A DNA stretch of 23,648 nucleotides from an uncultured Nitrospina sp. (GTDB taxonomy: Bacteria; Nitrospinota; Nitrospinia; Nitrospinales; VA-1). A program made the translations under genes and the position numbers. The notes below the pieces were generated by a model. It was not told where the DNA came from, did no database searches, and saw only the letters and a program-made list of their open reading frames with translations. Shown in pieces: positions 8,116 through 14,830 of this stretch. Where the stretch lies: contig CATMOP010000002.1 in NCBI GenBank assembly GCA_950072225.1, positions 1-23,648 of the forward strand. The letters run 5' to 3'. Each line of letters starts with the position of its first letter. Position 1 is the first letter of the stretch.

Positions 8116-8227
8116 GTCTCACCCCCTCCTCGCCAGATTTACGCTTGCAAGTCGGTGCCGTTTTCGGTACGGTGCTAGCCTTTGCCCAAGGTCCACAACC
8201 ATCCCATAAAAAACTAATTGAGCCTCA

Positions 8228-9997
8228 ATGAACAACGATCGAACACATGATTGCGGAACATTATCGGACAGCCACATTGGCGAAACGGTGACCTTGTGCG
8301 GATGGGTGCATACCCGGCGCGATCACGGGGGACTCATTTTCGTGGACTTGTGGGATAAGTATGGCATGACCCAGGTGGTGCTGAATCCTCAGATCGACCA
8401 ACTGGCGCACGAGCACGCCCAGTCCATTCGTGGAAATTTTGTCATCTCTGTCACTGGCAAGGTCCGCGCCCGACCGGATGACATGGTGAACACGAAACTG
8501 AAAACCGGAAAAATAGAAGTTTATGTAGATGAGTTGCATATTCTCAATCCATCGGAAACCCCTCCCATCTCACCTTGGGAGCCGCAGGACATCTCGGAAG
8601 CCCTGCGCTTGAAATACCGGTTTCTCGATCTTCGCGGGCCGGTTTTGCAACGCAACCTGAAAATTCGCTATGATATCTCGCGGGTGGCGAGAAACGAACT
8701 GCACCGGAACGGATTCATGGAGATAGAAACCCCAGTGTTGACCAAGAGTACCCCGGAAGGGGCACGGGATTATCTGGTGCCCAGTCGGCTCAACCCGCAA
8801 AAGTTTTATGCCCTGCCCCAGTCGCCACAGTTGTTCAAACAGATTCTCATGGTCTCGGGCATGGACCGGTATTTCCAGATCGTGAAATGCTTCCGCGATG
8901 AAGATTTACGCTTTGACCGGCAACCGGAATTCACCCAGATCGATATTGAAATGTCTTTCGGCAATGAGCAGCTTATCTTCCAGATAATCGAGGAAATGAT
9001 GGCCGGAATTTATCAGGAAGTCCTCGATGTTAAAATCGAAACTCCGTTCCCGATCCTGAAATATCAGGATGCCATCGACCGGTTCGGAACCGATAAACCG
9101 GATATGCGGTTCGACATGGAAATCGTTGATCTGGGAGAAATTGTCCGAGGCACATCGTTTAAAGTGTTCGCTCAGGTGCTGGAATCGGGTGGACAGGTTC
9201 GCGCCCTCAATGTCAAAAACAGTGCCGATACGTTATCCCGGAAAATACTGGACGATTTAACCGAAATTGCCAAAACATACGGCGCCAAGGGGATGGCCTG
9301 GATCAAGGTTCAGGAAAATGAATTGCAGTCACCCATCATCAAGTTCTTTGAGCAGGAAATGCTCGACCGCATGCTGAAGGCTTTAGGAAGCCAACCCGGT
9401 GACACAATAGTTTTTATTGCCGACACCCCCAAGATTGTGGCCGATGCTCTCGCCCATCTCCGTCTGGCTTTAGGTAAACAGTTGAACCTGATCGATGAAT
9501 CAAAAAACGTCTTCACCTGGGTCACGGAGTTCCCGCTGGTGGAATATGACGAGACGGAAAAAAGGTATACCGCCATGCACCACCCTTTCACAGCTCCGCG
9601 TGAAGAGGACCTTGATAAATTCGAGAGCGACCCTGGCTCCATTAAGGCTCGGGCTTATGATCTGGTGCTCAACGGCAACGAGATCGGCGGCGGTAGCATT
9701 CGTATCCATCAAAAAGAAGTGCAGGAAAAAATGTTTAAACTCCTCGGCATTAGCCAGGAAGAGGCCGAAACCAAATTCGGCTTCCTACTTGACGCCCTGA
9801 AGTATGGAGCCCCCCCGCATTGCGGAATCGCCCTGGGACTGGACCGAATCACCATGTTGCTTTCAGGTGCCGGATCAATCCGGGATGTGATTGCCTTCCC
9901 CAAAACCCAGAAAGCCACCTGCCTGATGACCCAGGCCCCCTCGAAAGTGGACCCAAAACAACTGCGAGAGCTGAGGCTTAAAGCTGATTTATCCTGA
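8228..9997 (+). CDS. aspS: Aspartyl-tRNA synthetase
   Basis: 589 residues, the normal length of bacterial AspRS. It charges tRNA-Asp with aspartate using ATP. The N-terminal OB-fold anticodon-binding domain (CGWVHTRRDHGGLIFVDLWD, 24-43) is followed by the class II core: YRFLDLR (130-136), QSPQLFKQ (198-205), motif 2 FRDEDLRFDRQPEFTQIDIE (222-241), the bacterial GAD insertion, and motif 3 with GIALGLDRITMLLSG (533-547). His33 aligns with the His of Pseudomonas aeruginosa AspRS (His31, Leu in E. coli) linked to non-discriminating enzymes that also charge tRNA-Asn; the second reported position (Gly82) appears to be Asp here, so specificity is unresolved. The 112-bp gap after the polyferredoxin has one short hairpin around 8155-8175 but no clear terminator. 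Shine-Dalgarno is weak. Confidence 0.97.
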   Translation: MNNDRTHDCGTLSDSHIGETVTLCGWVHTRRDHGGLIFVDLWDKYGMTQVVLNPQIDQLAHEHAQSIRGNFVISVTGKVRARPDDMVNTKLKTGKIEVYVDELHILNPSETPPISPWEPQDISEALRLKYRFLDLRGPVLQRNLKIRYDISRVARNELHRNGFMEIETPVLTKSTPEGARDYLVPSRLNPQKFYALPQSPQLFKQILMVSGMDRYFQIVKCFRDEDLRFDRQPEFTQIDIEMSFGNEQLIFQIIEEMMAGIYQEVLDVKIETPFPILKYQDAIDRFGTDKPDMRFDMEIVDLGEIVRGTSFKVFAQVLESGGQVRALNVKNSADTLSRKILDDLTEIAKTYGAKGMAWIKVQENELQSPIIKFFEQEMLDRMLKALGSQPGDTIVFIADTPKIVADALAHLRLALGKQLNLIDESKNVFTWVTEFPLVEYDETEKRYTAMHHPFTAPREEDLDKFESDPGSIKARAYDLVLNGNEIGGGSIRIHQKEVQEKMFKLLGISQEEAETKFGFLLDALKYGAPPHCGIALGLDRITMLLSGAGSIRDVIAFPKTQKATCLMTQAPSKVDPKQLRELRLKADLS

Positions 9998-10200
9998 CCG
10001 CATTTGGCAGCATCTTTGACCCGATCTGCAGGTGAGTTTTATCCTGCATGAAATGCGTAATAGTGAAAAATCTGCCAAAGGACCGGAGGCCGATCTCCTT
10101 GTATCCATTAACTTTCATGAACTTGTCTCCATTGATGCTCCAATTCGGGTAAGCCACACAAATAAAAGCAAAACTTTTGTTTGAAAATGTAGGATTCTCC
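9998..10200. other. Non-coding stretch after aspS with traces of repeat sequence
   Basis: I see no convincing gene here. The 14-mer CATTAACTTTCATG (10106-10119) recurs in the same orientation at 11560-11573 inside a repeat array, so this is probably a decayed repeat copy. GGAGGCCGATCTCC (10085-10098) can form a small stem. No clear promoter for the downstream candidate RNA was identified. Confidence 0.35.
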
Positions 10201-10326
10201 CGGAAGCTTCCGTTAGACTATTTAGCAGTAGAGAGGGTAAAGAGAGTAGCGCTTTTTACCTTCTCAAGGAGCACCTCCTCCTCGGAGTCCGGGAACAGAG
10301 CGTCCTCTGTTCCCGGATTTTTTTTT
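10201..10326 (+). ncRNA. Candidate small RNA with three or four hairpins and an anti-Shine-Dalgarno motif
   Basis: A run of structure ends in a perfect terminator. It holds a 12-bp palindrome CGGAAGCTTCCG (10201-10212); an 11-bp stem between GAGAGGGTAAA (10231-10241) and TTTACCTTCTC (10255-10265) with one wobble; a C-rich segment including CACCTCCT (10272-10279) that can pair with either flanking GGAG (10268-10271 or 10284-10287); then the terminator hairpin. CACCUCCU is the 16S anti-Shine-Dalgarno sequence, and exposed CUCCUCC loops are known in several sRNA families that block ribosome binding sites. The 5' end is not defined and no good promoter is seen. It could instead be the aspS 3' UTR. 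Confidence 0.35.
10288..10326 (+). terminator. Strong intrinsic terminator
   Basis: A perfect 13-bp GC-rich stem (10288-10300 with 10305-10317), CGTC tetraloop and an uninterrupted run of nine T (10318-10326). It ends transcription from aspS or from a small RNA encoded just upstream, 47 bp before larE. Confidence 0.95.
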
Positions 10327-10373
10327 GCATTTCTTTATGTTACCCTTAGCCAAAACCAACTCCAAAACCAATC

Positions 10374-11201
10374 ATGACGCTGGAACAAAAAACAAAAAAA
10401 ATAAAATCATTGATCCTGGAAATGGATAGCGCGCTGGTCGCGTTTTCTGGCGGGGTGGACAGCACTCTGGTCCTCGCCCTTGCCCATGAGGTTCTGGGGA
10501 AAAAAGCGTTGGCGGTTACCGCGCAATCCGCCAGCATGCCAGACAGGGAAATGAAAGCCTGCCACCAATTGGCCAAGGAAATCGGGGTAAAACATCTAGT
10601 CGTCAAAACAGAGGAAATGTCTAATCCGAATTACCGGGCCAACCCGGCCAACCGATGCTACCACTGCAAAACAGAACTTTATTCGAGCCTCAAAAAGGTG
10701 GCACAGCAGGAAAATATTCTTAATATTTTAAATGGTACCAACACCGATGATCTGGGTGATTACCGGCCCGGACTCGACTCCGCCCGAGAACAAGGGGTGC
10801 GCAGTCCCCTGGTGGAAGCGGAATTCAACAAACAGGAGGTCCGGGAATTGTCCCGGAAAATGGAGCTTTCCGTCTGGGACAAGCCAGCGATGGCCTGCCT
10901 GTCTTCCCGCATTCCTTACGGCCAGCCGGTCACGCCGGAAAAACTTGCCATGATCGAGCAGTCCGAAGACCTCTTGCTCGCTTTAGGATTCACTCAGGTC
11001 CGCGTCCGCCATCTAGGAACCCTGGCCCGCATAGAACTCGACAAAAACGAAATTCCCCGTTACCAGAATGATAAATCCGTCCAGAAGGCTGTTGAGGAAA
11101 AATTAAAGGCTTTAGGATTTAACAATGTGGTGCTGGACCCGGAGGGATACCGAATGGGAAATTTAAATTCAGCCTTACTGGAATACAAAGACCGTGTTTA
11201 A
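10374..11201 (+). CDS. larE: LarE-type ATP-dependent sulfur transferase (PP-loop, AANH superfamily)
   Basis: 275 residues, the usual length. LarE makes the dithiolated pyridinium precursor of the nickel-pincer cofactor of lactate racemase: it adenylates the substrate carboxylates and inserts sulfur, in characterised members from its own cysteine. Seen here: PP-loop SGGVDST (25-31), NRCYHCKTELY (93-103), NGTNTDDLGDYRPG (120-133), EVRELSRKMELSVWDKPA (155-172), CLSSRIPYG (175-183) with Cys175 at the position of the sulfur-donating cysteine, and the VRVRHLG strand characteristic of LarE. No larA, larB or larC lies nearby, so the true substrate here is inferred from family only. The start has no clear Shine-Dalgarno but matches the family N-terminus. 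The 3' end overlaps the next small gene by 8 nt. Confidence 0.85.
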   Translation: MTLEQKTKKIKSLILEMDSALVAFSGGVDSTLVLALAHEVLGKKALAVTAQSASMPDREMKACHQLAKEIGVKHLVVKTEEMSNPNYRANPANRCYHCKTELYSSLKKVAQQENILNILNGTNTDDLGDYRPGLDSAREQGVRSPLVEAEFNKQEVRELSRKMELSVWDKPAMACLSSRIPYGQPVTPEKLAMIEQSEDLLLALGFTQVRVRHLGTLARIELDKNEIPRYQNDKSVQKAVEEKLKALGFNNVVLDPEGYRMGNLNSALLEYKDRV

Positions 11202-11427
11202 ATATCAACTGCGGCCGGAAATAAGAAAACAACTTAAAGACCCGGATGGATTTGAAAAAGGATTGACCGCTGTCTTTCTCGGACTCACCGTCACTATGGC
11301 AGGCGTGGCAATAATGCTGTTCCTCTACTTCAATAAACCGGAGGATGTCCTGCATCCCACCTGGATTCTGTTTCTCGGTTTCGCCATCGTCGGCTACGGC
11401 GAATACAAAAAATACCGTTGCAAATAA
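11194..11427 (+). CDS. Small two-helix membrane protein
   Basis: 77 residues from a GTG that overlaps the last codons of larE, which suggests translational coupling. After a charged N-terminus (KYQLRPEIRKQLKDPDGFEK) there are two hydrophobic stretches, about 24-46 (AVFLGLTVTMAGVAIMLFLY) and 56-70 (TWILFLGFAIVGYGE), ending in a basic tail KKYRC. I do not recognise a family. The tight link to larE suggests co-expression but not a shared function. A 6-bp hairpin with an ATGG loop (11428-11443) directly follows the stop. An internal ATG would lose half of the first helix, so GTG is preferred. Confidence 0.55.
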   Translation: MFKYQLRPEIRKQLKDPDGFEKGLTAVFLGLTVTMAGVAIMLFLYFNKPEDVLHPTWILFLGFAIVGYGEYKKYRCK

Positions 11428-11500
11428 GCGGCGATGGCGCCGCAACCAGTGAGCAATAGCTTTATCTGAACAATAAAGGTTTATCTCGGTTGAAAAAGCA

Positions 11501-11608
11501 ATTACACGCTGGCCCCGTGATATTCCACCTTTGCCTTCATGCCCCAGTTATATCCTCTTCATTAACTTTCATGCCCCGAATGGGGTAGAAGGGGTACACG
11601 CCTAGTGG
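11501..11608. repeat. Left copy of the inverted repeat bracketing 11.6-14.1 kb
   Basis: Positions 11505-11545 are the perfect reverse complement (41 bp) of 14170-14210, extending to 45 bp with one mismatch; 11588-11608 are the perfect reverse complement (21 bp) of 14149-14169. In the right copy the two blocks are contiguous; here 42 bp intervene, containing a further partial unit with CCCCGAATGGGG (11574-11585). The array lies between the convergent ends of the small membrane protein and the copper protein. GC-rich stems in it could also terminate transcription. Confidence 0.85.
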
Positions 11609-11613
11609 GATTG

Positions 11614-11964
11614 CTAGTCGCCACTGGCTGCTGGCCGGACGATGACCACTCCGCGCATGACGGCCTGGTGCAGTTCGCAAAAATAATCGTAGAAGCCTTC
11701 TTTGTCCAGGGTCACTTCAAACTCCTTTTTTACGTAAGCGGCGTGGAACTTCTTATCGGGATCAGGAGCCTTTCCGCTCGTTACCGTGTGCAGAAGTTCT
11801 TCCGTATTGACCCAGCGGATGGTATCGCCTTTCTTGATTTTTATAACCGTGGGAATAAAAGTCGACTTGATGATTTTTACTTCCACCGTTTCCGACCAGC
11901 CTTCTTGCGAACCCAAAAAGAAAAACAAAAGAACTCCGGTCAGGAACAATACGTTTTTGACCAT
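11614..11964 (-). CDS. Periplasmic type-1 (blue) copper protein, plastocyanin/amicyanin-like
   Basis: 116 residues from the ATG at 11964, preferred over an in-frame ATG at 12006 because AAAGGA lies about 9 nt upstream and because it begins a normal Sec signal (MVKN plus hydrophobic 5-18, probable cleavage near GWS-ETVEV). The mature part is a single cupredoxin domain: STFIPTVIKIKKGDTIRWVN, then His59 in LLHTVTSG, and YFCELHQAVMRGVVIV with Cys96, His99 and Met103, the full His-Cys-His-Met ligand set of a blue copper site. It should carry single electrons in the periplasm; the partner is not in this window. Its start codon overlaps the stop of the SUMF1 stump (TAATG), so translation was probably coupled to that gene. 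The last residues (AASGD) and stop adjoin repeat DNA. Confidence 0.88.
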   Translation of the reverse strand: MVKNVLFLTGVLLFFFLGSQEGWSETVEVKIIKSTFIPTVIKIKKGDTIRWVNTEELLHTVTSGKAPDPDKKFHAAYVKKEFEVTLDKEGFYDYFCELHQAVMRGVVIVRPAASGD

Positions 11965-12143
11965 TACGGATTTCCTTTCTCTATATCCTGCGGATTGATG
12001 GCACAACGAAACCCCAGGTTGTGGTGTTTCAGGGTGGGTGGATACCAGTAGCGCGAAGCGGACCGGAGAAAAAAAGCTTCATCCTCAAAGGAGCCACCGC
12101 GAAGGACGACAAACTGTCCGGAAGGCGGGCCCAATGGGCCATT
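11964..12143 (-). pseudogene. C-terminal remnant of a SUMF1-fold protein gene
   Basis: Reading from 12143 down to the TAA at 11964, 59 codons encode NGPLGPPSG, FVVLRGGSF, RSASRYWYPP and GFRCAINPQ, the last strands of a SUMF1/FGE-sulfatase domain in the right order and spacing. An in-frame TGA (12146-12144) lies directly upstream, and beyond it the DNA is repeat family sequence and the end of proC, so the N-terminal ~80 percent of the gene is gone. No start codon or Shine-Dalgarno exists for the fragment. As in the 1-893 protein, no Cys pair follows RGGS. The stop overlaps the copper protein ATG, implying the intact ancestor and the copper protein formed an operon. Confidence 0.8.
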
Positions 12144-12195
12144 TCAATCTGGCCCTATGGCGAGTAGTTGCTCATTTGGCCCCACGCCTAGTGGA
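12140..12195. repeat. Repeat copy at the proC 3' end / SUMF1 breakpoint
   Basis: GGCCCCACGCCTAGTGG (12178-12194) shares ACGCCTAGTGG with 11598-11608 and, inverted, with 14149-14159; GCCCCACGCC recurs at 20301-20310 between nuoI and nuoJ. The copy provides the final codons (about STRRGAK) and stop of proC and starts exactly where homology of the SUMF1 remnant ends. Confidence 0.6.
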
Positions 12196-13035
12196 GTTTT
12201 TGTTGAGGGCGATTTTGCCCAACTCGCGGGAACGCAGGGTGGCATCTTCCACAGCATTCATCAGGGTGGTGTGAAAACTCCCTTCTTCCAGGGCATGCAG
12301 TCCGGAGATGGTGGTGCCGGCAGGGGAGGTGACCATGTCTTTGAGTTCGCCGGGATGTTTGCCGCTCTCTCTGGCAAGTTTGGCGGAACCCAGCACCGTC
12401 TGGATGGTCAGGGTATTGGCCACTTCGCGTGAAAGACCCATTTTGACTCCGGCATCAGAGAGTGCTTCGATCAGCATAAAGATATAAGCTGGCCCACTGC
12501 CACTCAAACCCGTCACGGCATCGAGTTGGTCCTCTTCAACATCGACGGTGCGGCCTACCGCTTCAAAAATACGGTGGGCGATTTTCACATCCGTTTTGCT
12601 GACATGTTGGCCGGAAGCGATGGCTGTCACCCCTTCCTGAACCAACGCCGGGGTATTGGGCATGGTGCGCACAATACTGAACTTCTTATTTTTGTCTCCA
12701 CGCAGAGCATCATCTATGATGGCAATGGGAACTCCCGCAGCAATGGATATAACCAGCTTGTCACTATCCACCAACGAACGTATGTCAACCAGAACCTCTT
12801 GCAAAATCTGCGGTTTGACCGCGAGAATGAGGATGTCGCATTTCTTCACCAGTTCACGGTTGTCGGCACTGACCTTGATTTTGTACTCTGCATGCAGGGC
12901 ATCCCGTTTCGCTTCTGACGGTTCCGAAACAAAAACATTTTTCGCTTCAATGAACGAAGCGGAAAGCAGGCCTTTTATCATGGCTTCGGCCATGTTGCCA
13001 CCGCCAATGAATCCAATTTTTTTATTTTTCAGCAC
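12172..13035 (-). CDS. proC: Pyrroline-5-carboxylate reductase
   Basis: 287 residues. It reduces 1-pyrroline-5-carboxylate to proline with NAD(P)H in the cytoplasm. The GTG start is set by GAGGAG at 13050-13045, 9 nt upstream. The N-terminal Rossmann motif is IGFIGGGNMAEAM (7-19); ILAVKPQ and VISIAAGVP follow; RTMPNTPALVQEG is the typical substrate-side motif; the C-terminal dimer domain carries VTGLSGSGPAYIF, VTSPAGTT and RSRELG. The family normally ends soon after this; here the extra tail (NKNSTRRGAK) is encoded by repeat DNA. It lies 20 bp after yggS on the same strand, a common pairing in bacteria, and shares an apparent operon with the PII-like gene. Confidence 0.95.
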   Translation of the reverse strand: MLKNKKIGFIGGGNMAEAMIKGLLSASFIEAKNVFVSEPSEAKRDALHAEYKIKVSADNRELVKKCDILILAVKPQILQEVLVDIRSLVDSDKLVISIAAGVPIAIIDDALRGDKNKKFSIVRTMPNTPALVQEGVTAIASGQHVSKTDVKIAHRIFEAVGRTVDVEEDQLDAVTGLSGSGPAYIFMLIEALSDAGVKMGLSREVANTLTIQTVLGSAKLARESGKHPGELKDMVTSPAGTTISGLHALEEGSFHTTLMNAVEDATLRSRELGKIALNKNSTRRGAK

Positions 13036-13055
13036 AACGATGATCTCCTCTTAAA

Positions 13056-13751
13056 TTACTTCCGATCTATGGCCCGGCGGGGGCCAAAAATAGCAGTGCC
13101 AACACGAACCAGCGTAGCGCCCTCTTCTACCGCAACCTCAAAATCGTTGGTCATGCCCATGGAAAGTTCGTACAGAGAAATCCGGTTCTGTTTTTCGCAT
13201 TGGTCGCGAAGTTCCCGCAATCGTGAAAAATGCCTGCGGGAATTTTCCGAATCGGGATGGTAAGGCGGAATGGTCATCAGCCCCTCAACCCGAATTCCTT
13301 TCAACCGGGAAAAAGCCAGCATCTGATTTACCAGTTCACCCGGTTCCATTCCAAACTTTGCGGTTTCGCCCGAAACATTGATCTGCAATAAAACCGACTG
13401 CACCCGGTTTTCTGACTGGCATTGGTTGGCAATTTTCTCCGCCAGTTCCAAACTATCCACTGAATGAATCAAGTCGAAGCGTTCATCGAGAAACTTGACC
13501 TTGTTCTTTTGCAAGTGACCGATGAAATGCCAGGAAATTCCTTCCGATCTCATTTGATCTATCTTGGGAACCGCATCCTGGATTTTATTCTCCCCGAATA
13601 TCACGGCACCTGCTGTCCGGGCTTCTTCAATGTGGGCAATGTCCACCTGTTTGGAAACAACAACCAGGCGGACGCTGTCTGGATCTCTTCCCGACTTTTT
13701 GGTGGCTTGGGAAATCCGTTCCCGGACTTCAGCGAGATTTTCAGCAATCAA
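13056..13751 (-). CDS. yggS: PLP-binding homeostasis protein, YggS/PipY/PROSC family
   Basis: 231 residues, normal for the family. It binds pyridoxal phosphate without known catalysis and keeps free PLP and amino-acid pools balanced. Motifs seen: LVVVSKQ with the PLP lysine near position 33, FGENKIQDA, WHFIGHLQKNK, IHSVDSLELA, LLQINVSGETAKFG, GLMTIPPY, and the C-terminal LSMGMTNDFEVAVEEGATLV followed by RVGTAIFG. The start appears to be TTG at 13751, 14 bp after the PII-like stop, matching the family N-terminus (IAENLAEVRERI); the Shine-Dalgarno is weak. VSKQ and GENKIQDA are slightly unusual variants of the common VSKT and GENYVQE. Gene order PII-like, yggS, proC is notable because the cyanobacterial homologue PipY sits in the PII interaction network. 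Confidence 0.93.
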   Translation of the reverse strand: MIAENLAEVRERISQATKKSGRDPDSVRLVVVSKQVDIAHIEEARTAGAVIFGENKIQDAVPKIDQMRSEGISWHFIGHLQKNKVKFLDERFDLIHSVDSLELAEKIANQCQSENRVQSVLLQINVSGETAKFGMEPGELVNQMLAFSRLKGIRVEGLMTIPPYHPDSENSRRHFSRLRELRDQCEKQNRISLYELSMGMTNDFEVAVEEGATLVRVGTAIFGPRRAIDRK

Positions 13752-13765
13752 CGGAAGGGTTCCAA

Positions 13766-14104
13766 TTAATAGAGGGCCTGTTTGCCCCGCTCCCCGGTAC
13801 GGACCCGGACTGCCTCTTCAACCGGCAGGACAAAAATCTTTCCATCGCTCAAGTTGCCGGTCTGCACCGTCTTCACGATCATATCCAGCACTTCATCCAC
13901 TGCTTCGGCTTCCAGAACCACGGAAATTTCCACGCAGGGATGGAATTGCGGAACTTTCAAGTCGGGGTCAGATTTCAAATGGCTCATCGGTTTGCCAATG
14001 CCTTTGACATCGACCACCGATATTCCGGGCACTCCTAGTTCAAAAAGCTTTTCCCGAACCACTTCCAACTTTTCATACTGAATGTAGCATTTGATCATTT
14101 TCAT
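13766..14104 (-). CDS. PII-like (GlnB/GlnK family) signalling protein with atypical T-loop
   Basis: 112 residues from the ATG at 14104, the standard PII length and start (MKMIKCYIQYEKLEVVREKL); upstream in-frame codons fall in repeat DNA. PII trimers sense ATP/ADP and 2-oxoglutarate and bind targets through the T-loop. Nucleotide-binding signatures are kept: TGNLSDGKIFVLPVEEAVRV (82-101) and RTGERG (102-107). The T-loop region (about 36-56, GKPMSHLKSDPDLKVPQF) is shorter and lacks the Tyr uridylylated in E. coli GlnB and the usual G-R-Q-x-G-H motif. So I infer a PII paralogue not controlled by uridylylation, target unknown. No amtB, glnA or glnD is adjacent. A possible promoter (TTGCAA 14144-14139, TAAATT 14121-14116, 17-bp spacing) would leave almost no leader. 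Confidence 0.8.
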   Translation of the reverse strand: MKMIKCYIQYEKLEVVREKLFELGVPGISVVDVKGIGKPMSHLKSDPDLKVPQFHPCVEISVVLEAEAVDEVLDMIVKTVQTGNLSDGKIFVLPVEEAVRVRTGERGKQALY

Positions 14105-14148
14105 GGCGTGGAACCAATTTAGGCCAAATCTATAACATTTGCAAGCGG

Positions 14149-14317
14149 CCACTAGGCGTGTACCCCTTCGGGGCATGAAGGCAAAGGTGGAATATCACGG
14201 GGCCAGCGTGCAATAAATTTTTACCCCTTCGGGGCACGAAAGCTAAGGTTAAATATCACGCCCGCGAGCAGAAAGTTGACTCGGCTCAACGAGCCGTTGC
14301 TATCTGCCAGCGAAGGT
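14149..14317. repeat. Right copy of the inverted repeat, with tandem units and nuoE leader hairpin
   Basis: 14149-14169 and 14170-14210 are perfect inverted matches to 11588-11608 and 11505-11545. A 39-nt unit at 14161-14199 is repeated in tandem at 14222-14260 with 34 of 39 identities (61-bp offset); each unit starts with a CCCCTTCGGGG hairpin and ends ATATCACG. Further right, CGGCTC-AAC-GAGCCG (14282-14296) forms a 6-bp hairpin, and 14280-14308 match 6637-6665 at 23 of 29 positions. The array separates the leftward PII-like gene from the rightward nuo operon. Confidence 0.85.
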
Positions 14318-14350
14318 TCTCCGCAGAATTTTTATAAAGGAAAATTGTTG

Positions 14351-14827
14351 ATGTCAGGGTTTACGTTTTCTGCAGAGCAAGAAAAAGAGATTGAAAACAT
14401 TTTCGCTAAATATCCATTTAAAAAGTCGGCGATGCTGCCTTTGCTGACTCTGGTTCAGCGGGCCGAGAGAAGGGTCTCGCCGGAGGCTATGGTGGCGATC
14501 AGTAAAAAAATGGATTGCTCTCCGGCTTATGTGCAGTCGGTCATGTCTTTTTATACGATGTACCACGCGGAAAAGGTGGGGAAGTATATGATCCTGTTCT
14601 GCATCAACATCAGTTGCCAGTTGAACGGTTGTGACAAACTGCTTGAGTACACGGCTAAAAAACTTGGAATCAAGGTGGGAGAAACGACACCGGACGAAAA
14701 GTTCACCCTGCATCGGGAAGAATGCCTGGCGCTCTGCACCGAAGCGCCGATGATGCGGATCAACGACACTTATTATGGGGATTTGACCGAGCAGCGCATC
14801 GGCCAGATTCTCGATTCTTTGGATTGA
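14351..14827 (+). CDS. nuoE: NADH-quinone oxidoreductase subunit E (24 kDa, [2Fe-2S] N1a)
   Basis: 158 residues from the ATG at 14351, with AAAGG about 10 nt upstream; an in-frame ATG at 14276 would translate repeat DNA. The N-terminal helical part (to ~75) ends SFYTMYHAEKVGKY, typical of NuoE. The thioredoxin-like domain binds [2Fe-2S] through Cys84, Cys89, Cys125 and Cys129, the standard CX4C-X35-CX3C arrangement (CINISC, ECLALC). It works in the peripheral arm beside NuoF. First gene of the operon here: it starts directly after repeat DNA and not after nuoD, so complex I genes are split. nuoF follows after 3 nt. Confidence 0.96.
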   Translation: MSGFTFSAEQEKEIENIFAKYPFKKSAMLPLLTLVQRAERRVSPEAMVAISKKMDCSPAYVQSVMSFYTMYHAEKVGKYMILFCINISCQLNGCDKLLEYTAKKLGIKVGETTPDEKFTLHREECLALCTEAPMMRINDTYYGDLTEQRIGQILDSLD

Positions 14828-14830
14828 CCG

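Noticed and set aside
11605..12051. 148-codon plus-strand open frame
   Set aside because: Opposite the copper protein, which has signal peptide, ribosome site and full ligand set.
12526..13054. Two plus-strand open frames of about 130 codons
   Set aside because: Both lie antisense to proC and have no recognisable domain.
14277..14303. TTGACT with a possible -10 upstream of nuoE
   Set aside because: Spacing or -10 match is poor in every alignment, and it overlaps the repeat hairpin; not convincing as the nuo promoter.
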